Below are positions 44,513-56,521 of a stretch of DNA of 64,000 bases, piece after piece. The stretch's first letter is position 1, and every line of letters begins with the position of its first letter. The position numbers and the translations under genes are program-made. The notes under the pieces were generated by a model. It did no database searches and was not told the DNA's origin. It worked only from the letters and a program-made list of their open reading frames with translations. This stretch comes from Zelopaecilomyces penicillatus (taxonomy: Eukaryota > Ascomycota > Sordariomycetes > Hypocreales > Pseudodiploosporaceae), in contig VCCP01000003.1 of the NCBI GenBank assembly GCA_005765155.1, positions 1,302,001-1,366,000 of the forward strand, written 5' to 3'.

Positions 44513-47500
44513 CTAACCAGCGATTTCCCTCGTGGGATGTGCAAAGTGTGGTAAATCAGGTGCAATGGAGCAATGGCTGCTCTGGTCAATATAGCCCAGT
44601 GGACTGACGTAGGACAAAAGCCCGAGAGTTCGTAGAGGGCAAACAGATCGGCAAGAAGACTGAAAGTTATGACGACGTATGTCAATAGTCGATTGCTATC
44701 AGCATGATTCTCGGAAGCATCAAGGAATTCTGGTATCTATGGAGGAGGGGCAGAATGGGTGGGGAGCTGTTATTATATTGTCGTTTGGGTAAGGTCCAAG
44801 GGAGCTCGGGCTAGGATGCAAAGCAGTAATATGTACTACCATGACATGCTCGTGATAGGTATACTGAAATTGCACCCTTCAGAAAGCTCTTCGGTTTGAG
44901 ATCGCCAACAACGTGCGCGATGATTTGGGTCCTCGGCTTCTGGAGGGGATCGAATGCCTCACCCCCCTCCCCAGAAGACTCGGTACTTGATGGGTGAAAG
45001 GGGGGGGTGGGTTTCTGGACTTTGAACCAGGGGGTAGGACGACTGCAGACTGGTTTGGCTGGTTGGCTGGACCCGGTGGCTTGAACACCCCGGACAGGGC
45101 GTTTGCACAATGCAGCAACCTATTTGGGAAAGCAGGCTGTCAACTAATCAATGAAATCTCACCATTCCCCAGCGAGCCCGTCTGCCTGGTGCCTAGAGCC
45201 TGGGCGTGGACTGCTGGCTTGGATGCTTGGGAAGCTTGGCTGGCTGCCCTGGGAGGTGACGGGCATCCTGGGCTGCAGTCTGCAACTAACAAGCAAACTG
45301 TGTGTGAGTGCCTGCCACTAGCATATTAGACATCTCCGCCGCGGAGATATCAAACCACAGACGTGCGAATGGCGTGCAGTGGTCTCCCTGTAGCTTGACA
45401 GTTTGGGGAAACACTCGTATTTTGACCAATTGCCATGCGCCGAAGACCGTAAGTTGTCCAGTCCAGAGCTCTGACTGAGACAACAAGCGGGGATGCTCAG
45501 ACCAGGGGGGACCCGTAAACTGGGAGGACCTGTCTCCACCTCAGTCAAGACAACATGAGAAAAGCGTTGGAGGCTTTGCCTGCTAATTAATATTAATAAC
45601 CATGGGAATTGGGTGTTAAATGTCGACAAATATCTAACCCGAGCGTATGGGCCGGTTCATCGCAGGGCTCCAGTGAGGAACCTACAGGACTGTTGTAATT
45701 ATATGTCACAAAATACCTGGTAAAATACCTCTGGCTGTTGTTTTCTTTCCTCTGCCAGCCAACGGAGATTGCGGTTCATTCGGGCACCATGCCGTTTTTT
45801 CCTTCACCCTATTGTTCTCCAACAACTGGAACATAGACAACACACACCAGTTGAGCTTCCTGCCTCGGTATTTCACCGAAGCAAGGCAAACAACTTTTGG
45901 GATAACATGCAGGTTGGCTCCTCCAAGCAAACTTTCGGCTCCTTGCTGTTACTGTTCAATAAACACTTGCATACCGTCTTGGTCTGTCCAATGCGGCGGG
46001 ACACGCAGCAGCTCTGGCCCGGAAGTTCTGCGTGGCGTCTCGGGTGTTCTGGTCCGATCCACTGGGATTCCGGGTCCCGAAGAACGACGGAGGGCTGCCA
46101 ATTTTGTCAGTTTTGAGTAGCCAGTTCCCTGTCAAGCGCAAACAAGGGCTCAAGCCACTTTGCGACGGCCTACCAGCCTGTTTACCACGATCCATGACAC
46201 CCACCTTGCCGACAGCCAAAAGCCTCTTCTGATCCACTGTCAAGAGCAAGCTTCACGCTCATCGGTACTGATCTAGTCTCCCGCCAGGCCTTGATGTCAT
46301 AGAATCATAATCATACGACTTTTCTGTCAAGTCTAAGACATACATAACTAGCCGTTGCCAAAAGTTTCTTACGGCCATCCTCGAACCTGCATCCGTTAAA
46401 GGTACGACGCTGAAAGGTTCCAGCACTAGGGAGCTGAGAGACCAAATGGGGAGCCGAAATTTTAGGTTGGTGTGTGCTGGCAACACGGGAATGAGTCGGG
46501 GTAGGCAAGTAGGGCAGACGGTAGATCCGAATGAGGGTCAACACCTAGACAGTCGCAAACTAGACGAGAAAAACGGTCGTAGTTCCATAAACGGATATCC
46601 TCGCATGAGTGACAATGCTCACGTCACGGTAGGTCCCGAACCGTGAGACAATAGCAAATGGAGGCGGCGCCGTCATATGGTTACCCAGCATAGTTCACTC
46701 AAAACATCCCATCGAGGAGTTGACTGGATATGTTATCAACAGACCGTCTGATGACGCATCACGTTTTAGCCATGGCACAAACAAAGAGACTTGGCTGCCT
46801 TGACTTCTCTCATTAGGGAGACCCGTTTTCATTTGCGTGACCTGTCAGACGTTTGCTCGTATGTAATCTGAGAATCTGAGGCTCACCTTTAGGGTACGCA
46901 GGGACATTAAGCAACAAATGGGCCCACATCTCGGGAAGATATTTGTCAACAGCTACAAGAGTCGAATCTCAAGGTAACGATGAGGCTCAGATTGGGCTTT
47001 AAGATCCACATAATCCTTGCTGTATTACTTCTTCAGTGGTTTGTGCGTTGTGAATGACAGTTATTTGTTCTCCATTTTGTCCCTGTAAAGAAGCAATGGC
47101 CAATTCCAACACGGGAGTTGAAACGTTGGAAGCGTTGCGCGCGACTACCCAGTCGAGCGTCTCCATTCTCGGGTCCGAACTTTGATTAGGCTCTGCCTAG
47201 TGTGGGGTGGCGGAGGACCGGCGGGATTATAGAGCGAGGGAGGCTCAACCATGCCAAAAGAAATTATAATATGTCACTAGGGCTTGCTGATCAGCTGTCG
47301 CAGCGTCCTGCTCCAGATGTTGAAACGGCTGGAAGGTGAAAAGCAACTCGTACACCTAGAGGAAAACAGGAGGTCGACAGATTAGTGATCGCGCAGCATC
47401 GCAAACTGGTGACAAAAAGCGCGGCGCAAAGGCGCACAGGTCGAAACAACAAGGCTCCACGTGGAAGGGGGAAAAGTGCACAACCCCCAGTCGTTTGTAC

Positions 47501-49846
47501 TATAATGATAATACAACATGGTCGACTTGGGCACGCTTCAGTCATGATTTTGCGGTATTTTCATGCCCATTTGCAAATCAGAAAACCTGTAATTATCTAG
47601 TGAGAAAAAGGCAAGGACAAGAAACCCTTTGAGTGTGTGTCCGCGGCAAAGTGCGTGAAGAACTGGATCGCGGTATTGCTGTGTGCCTGACCTGACCAAA
47701 GGAGAGATCATGTAGGGCATTTGATGGAGTCATGCGAAGTTATGGTGGACTGCATGTATGCAGGTAAGTATTCACGGCCACTGGTATGTGCGTGTTTTAG
47801 AATTGACAAGACCTTGCCAGGTAAGTAATTTACCTCTGGTGTCGTACATGCAAACACAAAGCTGTCATTGGTAGTGCCACGACGTGGGACTTGAAGAGCA
47901 GCCCGAAGTATTGCGGGATTGGACGCTGCTGGATGAAGGCACGACTCAATTCTGCTGGCCGTGGATTACCTCATGACTCTTCCCTGCATTGTACGTTTCG
48001 TTGTTGTAAGGCGAAGGCGCGAATGTGGGACCAAATCCACGAGGAGGAGAGACATGAGGCAACCCGAAAACTTTCGGTGGGATTGGGTGCTGGGCGGGCC
48101 GTTTGGTAACTTGGATCCAGCCAGTTGTCAGGGTCCCAGATGACATGACGGACATGGCGCGCTCAGCCCTGGAGCTTGTGATTAATGACAGAAAACGATA
48201 TTATACTTTGCGGTGGTGATCTCCCTCTATGAAGCGGGCTGGACATGATGCAGATTGCCATTGGCCATTTCCAGTCCGGAGCTGGCTGCTCTGGCACCGG
48301 AGGGCTGTGATGGGAAGGCTAAAAGTAATTAATAATCTCGCGGTCCGTCTGTGTGAGGTTGCGAACTTAACTACTGAGTACCTGGATATTACAGTACGAT
48401 GTACGACGTGGTAGGTAAGGTAGGTAACACGAAGGAATTATTGTGAGGCAGCCCCGTCTTCTGTTGCCGGATCAACCCACTTCCCGACTCAAAGCCACCT
48501 CCTTCCACTCGAAAGCCATGATAAATGGTGGCAGGTGCCACACACGGCAAGTCCTTGACGGCTTGGGTTTTTTTTTCTTTCACAACTTCAAATACTTGTT
48601 ATTCATTGGTCCAGCGTGTCATTGCTTCTTCTCGGACATTTCTATCGGGGTTTTCTCAAAGTTTTCAGCTGCTATCTTTGGCATCGCTGGCAATGAGAGC
48701 CTGCAGCTGCTTCAATGACATATCGAGTGTGGTCACCACAACCAGGCAAAGCGCAGGGAACGGCATCACCATACTTCGAGCCTTGTTCGAGATATTGCCA
48801 GCCGACAGCTCCGTTTCCTGCTCTTGCTGGTTTGGCTAATTAGCAGCTCAAGCTACTGACACACTAGTCGCTAACAAGGCAGGAAGAGCACACCACGGTA
48901 CTAATAGCAAGACACAAGCCCTGTTGGCGCTTGTGATTCGAAACCATGATAAGGCCAGGCCAGCCACAAAGCAACGAAATGCCGAGCTGTGTGGTTTTCT
49001 TCATTTCCCGATGCGTGACGGTCCAAAAATGCGAGCTACTCCGTAAACGAACACCTGCACGTCGACGAAGTAATTCCTCTATCGAGATATTATGAGCCGA
49101 TAGTCACTCTGAACCCCCCCCCCCCGTTGATATACGACTGTAGGCATGTGTAGGTAGGGTCAGAAGGAAGAGAGAGAGACCTGTGCAGTGATGGACAACG
49201 TTGCCGACCCGAATTCGAGTGGCATTAGTTGGACTTTCAGGGCGTCTACGCAATATCTTTGATCAACCTTCCGTCTCTGTGATTGGCTCACCCCGGATTC
49301 TAGCGCTGTGGCACACCACCACTTGAACGTTGCAACACCAGCGGCCAACCAATCCGACATTGTACAGCCATCCTTGGTTGGCACACCACATGGCTGCACC
49401 TTCACGTTGCCCCTGGCAGAGCGGTTATCACGCATTGGCAGAGCGTTTCTGGGGTCATCACGGTCCAGATTTGTAGATCTTATTGGCCCTGTTCACAGAC
49501 AAGGAGAGCTTGCACAAAATAGTGAGTAACATCGGCGCTGGCAAGCTGCATCAGTATGCTCAGCAATGATATGTGTGACATGCATAGGACTCCTCAACTC
49601 TGCGAGCTGCAACTACTATAATTGTGATACTGGGATATATAGCTGAGGTCGGCATGGGCAATCCGTAACTATCTTTTTTCTTGTTGTTGCTCTGGTTGAC
49701 TCAACTTTTTCATAGCTTGCGGTTCTCTTCAGGCTTTGGTTGAGTAAGCTTATTCGTCCCCCTTGGGTCTTCCTTCTGTCTGATTCTTTTCCCGCCCGGC
49801 GCTGGTTGATTGTGTAACAAGGCAAATCATTCGAACTACCCCAAAG
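44513..49846. other. Gene-empty stretch
   Basis: I can support no gene in these 5.3 kb. ORFs are under about 115 codons, overlap on both strands and lack motifs. A C12 tract lies near 49114-49125. A plus-strand ORF at 46446-46646 has a reasonable composition (GQTVDPNEGQHLDSRKLDEK) but no start context, exon partners or recognised relatives. The right end should contain the promoter of the membrane protein at 49847. Confidence 0.5.
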
Positions 49847-50666
49847 ATGTCGTCAAAGCTCAAAAATGAGATATCTGCATCCGAGTTTGAGGTGGATAGA
49901 CAGGATCTGCAGCTGCAATCCAAACTCAGGTCAATCCAGATTTTGGACAGCCTTCGAATGCCTCTGACGATTTTGGCTCTTGGGGCCGCCATCGCTACGC
50001 TTGGTGTCTCAGCCGATTCTCTCGCCAAATATCAAAATACTCAAATTCCTGCAGAATATCACCTCCCTCAACTATGGCCAGAAGAATTTGATTTACGGCC
50101 AACCACAACTCTTGTAGCGTGCAGCGCCATTGTGATTGCTTTTAACAGCATGTCGTTGCTCATGGGCAAGGCTCAATTGGTAAGCAAAACTCATTCGTTG
50201 AGCAGGCTTACTTATGACGAGTTGTGCTATTTACGGAGAGGGGAAGGGGGATGGCTAATGGCCAATATTTAATGGTACAATCGTTTGAGTTCATAAAGAC
50301 CTAACTTGTGGCGTTTCTCCAACGCAGATACGCAGCCGTGCCGCACTTCACACGCCAATCATACTTGCAGGGCCGATTGCCAGCTTCATCGCCGCGCTGG
50401 TCGCTATGTCGCTCTTCTACGCCGCCAATGCTTCCATGACGGCCGACACAATACACAGCTGGACGTGTCGATGGAGGAACGTGGCCATGATGGCACAACC
50501 CCACTTTGGTACTCTGTGCACGCAGAGTCGGGTTGGCATGGCCCTTTCTATTCTACTGGTGCCGCTGGAGGCACTCATTGTCGGCATCGCAGGCTATCAA
50601 GTCATGTTGCAGCGCCAGGTCAGCTCCGCCTCACTGCATCCAGACGGTGCAGGCAATAGGGCTTAG
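49847..50666 (+). CDS. Four-helix membrane protein, unknown function
   Basis: A predicted integral membrane protein of 223 aa. Two exons, 49847-50179 and 50328-50666, are joined in phase across a 148-bp intron (GTAAGC donor, ACGCAG acceptor). The N-terminus (about residues 1-35) is charged and cytosol-like. Helices are visible around LTILALGAAIATLGVSA, TTLVACSAIVIAFNSMSLLM, PIILAGPIASFIAALVAM and VGMALSILLVPLEALIVGIA. The loop between helices 3 and 4 has two cysteines (SWTCRWRN, GTLCTQ) that could form a disulfide bridge. I recognise no named family; the layout matches many uncharacterised ascomycete four-helix proteins. The neighbours give no functional clue. Confidence 0.75.
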
Positions 50667-51963
50667 CTGCAAGCCTGCAATGCAAACAAGCCGTTCGCCG
50701 TTTGATCCTTGGGTGTGGGGTAATTCTTGAAAGGACTGTACGATAATTAGTGCCAAAGTGAGGACGGAATTGGGTTTGCGGGGAACTGAACTCAGTCCAT
50801 CATGACGTGCCTCTTTTCACGATGACATTGCCAGCCTACCCTATGGCATCGTACATGGTGATGACCGCGTCATAATTTCTCGGGCTTAGAGCTCATTTCG
50901 CTTCGGGTGATGATGTTTCCATATGTTTTTTTTTTGTTTTTGTTTTCATCCTTTGCTTCTTTTTCTTCGCCTGCCATATGACATTCACGCGTCACGTTGT
51001 ATTATTATAGGTAGTATGCATTAAAGCAGAGCAATGCATTGGTTTGCATATAATACAGAATCGGTCGCTGAATTTGGGCCTCATCACCACACATGCATGT
51101 CTAAGACTTACACATGTCCAGCGCATTGGGGCCTGGCCGCCTCGTATCACCACGAAACACGATCGTATCATAGATACGTATGTGTGTATGTAAGTGCATA
51201 CACGCATGGAAGTACGGTGACGGTCAGCACAAAAAGAAAGAAAAAAGGAGGCCCAATCAAAGTTGGACTGGGACGGGACATTTGAGTCTTTCGTCATCTT
51301 GGCTGCCCATTTATTCTCGTATTTTCCCAATTTGTGTAACTATGGCTCAACCCTTTCCTCAGCGCAGCAGCTCCGTGGTTCACCGTTTGTGCGACGACGG
51401 TTCCTTGACGATCTTGCAGTTAAGACTTGTGTGTGTTTTTTTTTTTGTTATCGTGGCACCAACCAGCCAAGGGATGGAGTGAAAAGCCCGTTTGGTTTTC
51501 ATCTGCAACAGGCAGCTTTCATCTTTCATCTTCTTCTTCTCAATCAATTGCGTTTCTCCCAGAGCTCTAGAGGTCCGTCTTTTCTGCTGAATACCTGCGA
51601 TTCTCTGTCTACATCTTTGTGTACATCTGGATCGCCGATCCCCTCCTCTTGGGCATTTCCCTTCCCCTCGGTGTGAACGGGTCAGTGCGGCCTTGAGGTG
51701 AGACCAGACATAGTCATTCACACGAATATCATTGTCTCTTCTTCTATGATGATGCCCCTGATAGACTTTCTTTACCTTTTTTCTTGTTTTTCTTTTGCTT
51801 TTTTTTCTTGCACTCCCTCCGAACTTCAAATGGGGTCTCGCTTGCTGACCCGTCATCCACACGCTTCAACAGACCAGCTTAGGGCATACAGAATCTAGAC
51901 CTCATAGCTTCTTGAAAGGGAAAACAGTTACATATTCAAACTCTTGCAGATAGTACATTCAAT
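50667..51963. other. Intergenic region
   Basis: No gene is supported. A 137-codon ORF at 51263-51676 and its antisense partner lack motifs and fall in T-rich DNA that is probably the leader of the MIF-like gene. Confidence 0.6.
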
Positions 51964-53371
51964 ATGCGCGGTGCTTCACACGCTAAACAGCAGCAAACCA
52001 TCGATGGCTATGCTCACGGGCGCCAATCGCCGGCATTCCATATGGATCGCACCATGTCGCCGATTGCTACCGGCGCAGCTGCCTCCTCCCACAGAGCCAT
52101 GATGTCGTCGTCTCCGGCACCAATGTCGCCCAATGCAATGCCGACGCGAAGTATGTCGTCACCAGTCCTACCGTCGCACTCAGAACGAAGAGCAAACTCA
52201 AAGCATCGACGCACCAGCTTGGAGCCGGTCATGGAGAGCGAGATGAAGATGTCGAGGAGTGCTGCTGTCACCATCGCCCGCGAGGCGCCACACCCAGTGG
52301 AGGCCTTATTGCCTCCTACTAGGACACCTTCAAAGAAGTGGAAGGATGGTTCAAGGCTTTCGAAGAGGCCTGATGGGATGAAGCAGCGCAGCCAGCATTT
52401 TGAAGATGCGTTTCAGACGAGGGGCTCGCACTCCTCAATGGACAGGGTGCGAGGCGAGGCAATGGTGGTGGCCGAGGTGAAGACCAACGTCAGAGTAAGT
52501 TCTTTAAATATCTTTATGATTCAATTGCCATATATTCCATGAACAAGGTCTGTAGTTGCCATCGGTATTGGATTGGCGAGTTATAGCAATGCCCTGAATG
52601 ACATCAAAAGATTGTTTACTAATATCGTTATTTTATCTAGGTTCACGACGAGTATGCCTTTGTGAACGAGCTTTCATATTACCTATCGGCGCGATACAGC
52701 CGCTCCGTCGACTCCATAATCGTCACGCTGCAGCACGGCATTTGCATGACCTTTGCCGATTCCACACGCCCAGCATACACAGTTGTCATCAGCGCGTTGC
52801 CCTCACAGGTCCAGCCGGCGATGAACAAGCGCAACATTGTATTGATCCAGCGCTACTTTGAACAGATGCTCAAGATCCCTGCGTCACGCGGCTTTGTGCG
52901 CTTTGTGCCCACAGCGGAGGAGTGTTGCGGGTGCAACATGAGGACTGTTGCCAGTGAGATAGCCGAGTATACGTCTCCAGATGCAGACGATGGAAGAGGC
53001 CCGAGGCCAGCAAAGGTGCGGAATCAATACAACTCCTTTCTTTCTCACTTAGGTACTTATCTGCCTTGTATTTTTCATCTCAACTAACTTTGATGTGAAA
53101 ACCCTTGTAGTCCATGTCATTACGCCGGGCTGCCACCACAGGCGGGATCCCCTCAGATTCACGAACACCCGCAACTGCATCAAAAGGCGGAGCACAGCAC
53201 TCATCGTCACCCAGCCCAACACCAACTAACACCTCGTCCGAAAAGTCTATCGGAGATTTACGCAAGAGCAACAGCCTGAGGGCGAAGAAGAGCTTTATTC
53301 AAGGGTTATTCTTCCGCTCTTCCAAGTTGGAGAGCGAGGCCCAATCCAGAACTCATTCCTTTGGCGTGTGA
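51964..53371 (+). CDS. MIF-like (tautomerase superfamily) domain protein
   Basis: A protein with an internal macrophage migration inhibitory factor-like domain. Three exons fit in phase: 51964-52494, 52641-53015 and 53111-53371, with introns of 146 and 95 bp, giving 388 aa. Residues 1 to about 165 are disordered and rich in S, P, M and R. The MIF-like fold spans roughly residues 168-290. It includes EYAFVNELSYYLSARYSR (helix 1), SIIVTLQHGICMTFADST (strand), YTVVISAL, then RNIVLIQRYFEQMLKIPASR (helix 2) and GFVRFVPTAEECCG, aligned with the second half of MIF. The basic S/T-rich tail (KSIGDLRKSNSLRAKK) is also disordered. MIF enzymes need an N-terminal proline freed by Met removal; here the domain is internal and that proline is absent, so tautomerase activity is unlikely. 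The cellular role is unknown. Confidence 0.8.
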
Positions 53372-54322
53372 TAGTAAACTAGACAGGGGATCGTAGGACC
53401 CCCCTCCATCCAGCTTTATGAACAGTATTGCTGGGGAAGGAAAGATTAGGGCACACCATGCCGGTTTAAATTCAGGAGAAAAGGGGGGGGGGGGGCTACT
53501 TTTCAAAACCTTACAGGAACACGACAGGTCATGGATATGAAAACACAGTTTGAGCATTGCATTTGGGTTTTTTTTTTATGTTTGGGAATACGGGGCAATA
53601 CCAGGTAATTTAGGGATATATTCCGACCTAACTGTGGAGGGTAGTAGTAATGTAGGTAATTCTTGGGATTGGCATATCTGTCCAGATAGTCACAGCTTTC
53701 TCGCTTTGAGGGGCCGAGGATCTCTCCTGATACGTCTCCATTATAAACTTCTTCTTTGTTTAAATACAATAGTTACATAGGCAGTTGTGCCTTGAAGAAA
53801 GAAAGTGCACTTTGATGAAGCATTGCTTTGACGTTCAATTAAAACCGCCCAAGGTGGCAACGATCTTCAGGGTAGCTTGATCATCCAGGAATTTAGTACG
53901 GATACGGATAGCTGCCCAAACTGCCGGACTGGGTTGACGTAATTGCTTTTCCCTTCATCTCACAGCACACAAACCCTACAAGTCGCCCGCTAGGGCAAAA
54001 GTCGCGGCCGCTAAAGTGCCGACGCGTCTCCCCGTGTTTCTGCCGTCATTGAAAATCGTTGGGCACTGAATATTGTTTCATCCAATTGGTTCTAACGATA
54101 GCCTCATTCCACACTCACTCACTCACAACCTACCTATGCAAAAGTCCTCGACGACAACACTTCCTACCTACTTTTTTTTTTCTTTGCTTTTTGATCATTT
54201 TGACAACACATAAAACATACACACCAAACATCAGACATACACACTGAACACACACGCACACACTACTTCCTCAGGTCCACTCGCCCGCGTCCTGCAACTC
54301 CCGACCATTTCTGCTGCTGGCC
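53372..54322. other. Intergenic region
   Basis: No gene is supported between the MIF-like gene and Mgs1. A G13 tract lies near 53483-53495. The T-rich and CACA-rich stretch just before 54323 is the probable Mgs1 leader. Confidence 0.6.
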
Positions 54323-56095
54323 ATGGCAGCAGTCGACTGCCCCATCTGCAACAAGCCCGTCAAGTCCTCAGAAATCAACAGCCACATCGACTCAGGCTGT
54401 ACGACCTTCATCGTCGACAAGTCCTCACCGCCGACCTCACAGCCCACACTAAATGGAAGCACCGCCTCCGCTGCCGCCAGCGCTGCCCCCAACGGCGCCC
54501 CTGCACAGAAGCGCACTGCCTCTAGCTTCTTCTCAACGCCGGCTCCGAAGCGGCTGAATGCCGATACCCACAAGGTCGTGACTCCCATTGTCAGCGGGGC
54601 TCTGCAGTCGCTCGCAGGGAAGAAGAGAACCTATGGGGAGGGTCCTGGAGAATCATCAGAACAGCCCTTGAAGGAGGAGCAGGGGGCAGGCAAGGCCAAT
54701 GGTCTAGGAGCTGATGAGGGAGCAGCAAACGGACTGGAAGATGGAGACACAAAAGAATCTGCGGCGGCAGCAGCAGCAGCACCGATGGCGCAAGAGGAGG
54801 ATAGCGATGGCAGAACTGCAAAACGCTCAAAAACACACAGGACGGCGCCGCTAGCCGAACGCATGCGACCGAGAACGCTGGACGAAGTCTGTGGACAGGA
54901 GCTTGTAGGACCTAAGGGCGTGCTACGATCACTTATCGAGTCCAATCGAGTACCATCTATGATCCTGTGGGGAGCTTCAGGGACGGGCAAGACGACAATC
55001 GCGCGATGCATCGCAAACATGGTCGGCAGCCGCTTCATCGAGCTCAACGCAACCAGCTCGGGCGTCTCCGAGTGCAAGCGCCTCTTCCAGGAAGCCGCCA
55101 ATGAGCTGAACCTAACGGGCCGCAAGACCATCATCTTCTGCGACGAGATCCACCGCTTCAACAAGGCCCAGCAGGACGTCTTCCTGCGACCCGTCGAGGC
55201 CGGCACTATCACCCTCATCGGCGCAACTACTGAAAACCCATCCTTCAAGGTCGCCAATGCTCTGCTCTCCCGCTGCCGTACCTTTGTCCTCCAGTCGCTC
55301 TCTACCGACGATGTTGTCGCCATTCTCAAGCGCGCCCGGGGCGCTGAGGAGTCTGTATATCCGCCCACGCCGCTTATCGACGACGAGATGATTAGTTATC
55401 TTGCACGTTTCAGTGATGGCGACGCCCGCACTGCGCTGAACCTCCTCGAGCTGGCGCTGTCCCTGACGTCGCGCGAAGGCATCACCAAGGAGGAAGTAAA
55501 GAAGTCACTAACCAAAACCCTCGTGTACGACCGCGCTGGCGACCAGCATTACGACACCATCTCAGCTTTTCACAAGTCCGTTCGAGGTAACGACTCAGAC
55601 GCCGCGCTCTACTACCTCGCTCGCATGCTCCAGTCTGGCGAGGACCCGCTCTTCATCGCCCGCCGCATGGTCGTCATAGCCTCCGAGGACGTAGGCCTTG
55701 CCGACAGCTCCCTACTACCCCTTGCCACAGCCACCTACACGGCCACCCAGCAGATTGGTATGCCCGAGGCGCGCATTCCTCTCGCTCACTGCTGCGTCGC
55801 TCTTTGCCTTGCGCCCAAGAGCACCCGCGCCTACCGCGGACTCAACAACGCCATGAATGCCCTGCGTGAGCCCGGTGTCGCCAGTTTACCTGTTCCGCTT
55901 CACCTGCGCAACGCTCCTACGCGCCTTATGCGCGAGCTTGGCTGTGGTGCCGAGTACAAATACCCGCCCAACTACCGAAACGGCAGTGTCCGTCAGGCCT
56001 ACCTTCCAGAAGAGCTCACAGGCCGACGCTTTCTTGAGGAGAGGGATTTGGGGACGGAGGTGGACCCTGACTGTGCCATGGAGGATGCGGCTTGA
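54323..56095 (+). CDS. Mgs1/WRNIP1 AAA+ ATPase
   Basis: A replication-associated ATPase, the fungal homologue of yeast Mgs1 and human WRNIP1, which binds ubiquitinated PCNA and helps keep stalled forks stable in the nucleus. It is a single exon of 590 aa, a normal length. An N-terminal UBZ-type zinc finger lies at about residues 6-26: CPIC, then H21 and C26 within INSHIDSGC. A disordered linker follows to about residue 170. The AAA+ core has PLAERMRPRTLDEVCGQ, Walker A GASGTGKTT near residue 218, Walker B IIFCDEIHRFNKAQQD, sensor 1 LIGATTENPSF, and LSRCRTFVL. The C-terminal MgsA/RarA domain is present (ALYYLARMLQSGEDPLFIAR, RRMVVIASEDVGLAD, PNYRNG). It is convergent with Yen1, 426 bp away. 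Confidence 0.95.
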   Translation: MAAVDCPICNKPVKSSEINSHIDSGCTTFIVDKSSPPTSQPTLNGSTASAAASAAPNGAPAQKRTASSFFSTPAPKRLNADTHKVVTPIVSGALQSLAGKKRTYGEGPGESSEQPLKEEQGAGKANGLGADEGAANGLEDGDTKESAAAAAAAPMAQEEDSDGRTAKRSKTHRTAPLAERMRPRTLDEVCGQELVGPKGVLRSLIESNRVPSMILWGASGTGKTTIARCIANMVGSRFIELNATSSGVSECKRLFQEAANELNLTGRKTIIFCDEIHRFNKAQQDVFLRPVEAGTITLIGATTENPSFKVANALLSRCRTFVLQSLSTDDVVAILKRARGAEESVYPPTPLIDDEMISYLARFSDGDARTALNLLELALSLTSREGITKEEVKKSLTKTLVYDRAGDQHYDTISAFHKSVRGNDSDAALYYLARMLQSGEDPLFIARRMVVIASEDVGLADSSLLPLATATYTATQQIGMPEARIPLAHCCVALCLAPKSTRAYRGLNNAMNALREPGVASLPVPLHLRNAPTRLMRELGCGAEYKYPPNYRNGSVRQAYLPEELTGRRFLEERDLGTEVDPDCAMEDAA

Positions 56096-56521
56096 AAGTA
56101 ACATGAATAACATGGGAGTAAGGGGGTCTTGGAATTTCTCGTAGATATTAGATTTCCCACGGTGAGCCTTTCTGCAGCAACCGGAATGCGTCTTAATAAT
56201 TATTGGATGGAGACGAATCTAAGCCAGGGGAAGCACCCCTTGGATTTTTCGGGGCGCGATGGGAATCCTAGACCTTATTCTCTTATATTGATTGGTCTTA
56301 TTGGATGATGAGAAATGATACCAAAATTAGTATACATTTAGTCATAGAATGGCCTTTCATGGCCAACATTAGGCGTGTCCAAAAGTTCGTAAAGCACTCT
56401 TCCAAAGTGCATAAAAGCCTACTGTTATAAAAAACAATACCAGGTATATACACAAAATCATATTCGTCGTGGGACGACTTGTAATCCTAAATCCTAAACT
56501 CCCATAACTCCTGACCACTTG
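56096..56521. other. Convergent intergenic region between Mgs1 and Yen1
   Basis: The shared 3' region of two converging genes. It is AT-rich and holds only probable 3' untranslated sequence and polyadenylation signals. Confidence 0.7.

Noticed and set aside
54631..55368. 245-codon minus-strand ORF
   Set aside because: Antisense shadow of the Mgs1 AAA+ domain, without motifs of its own.
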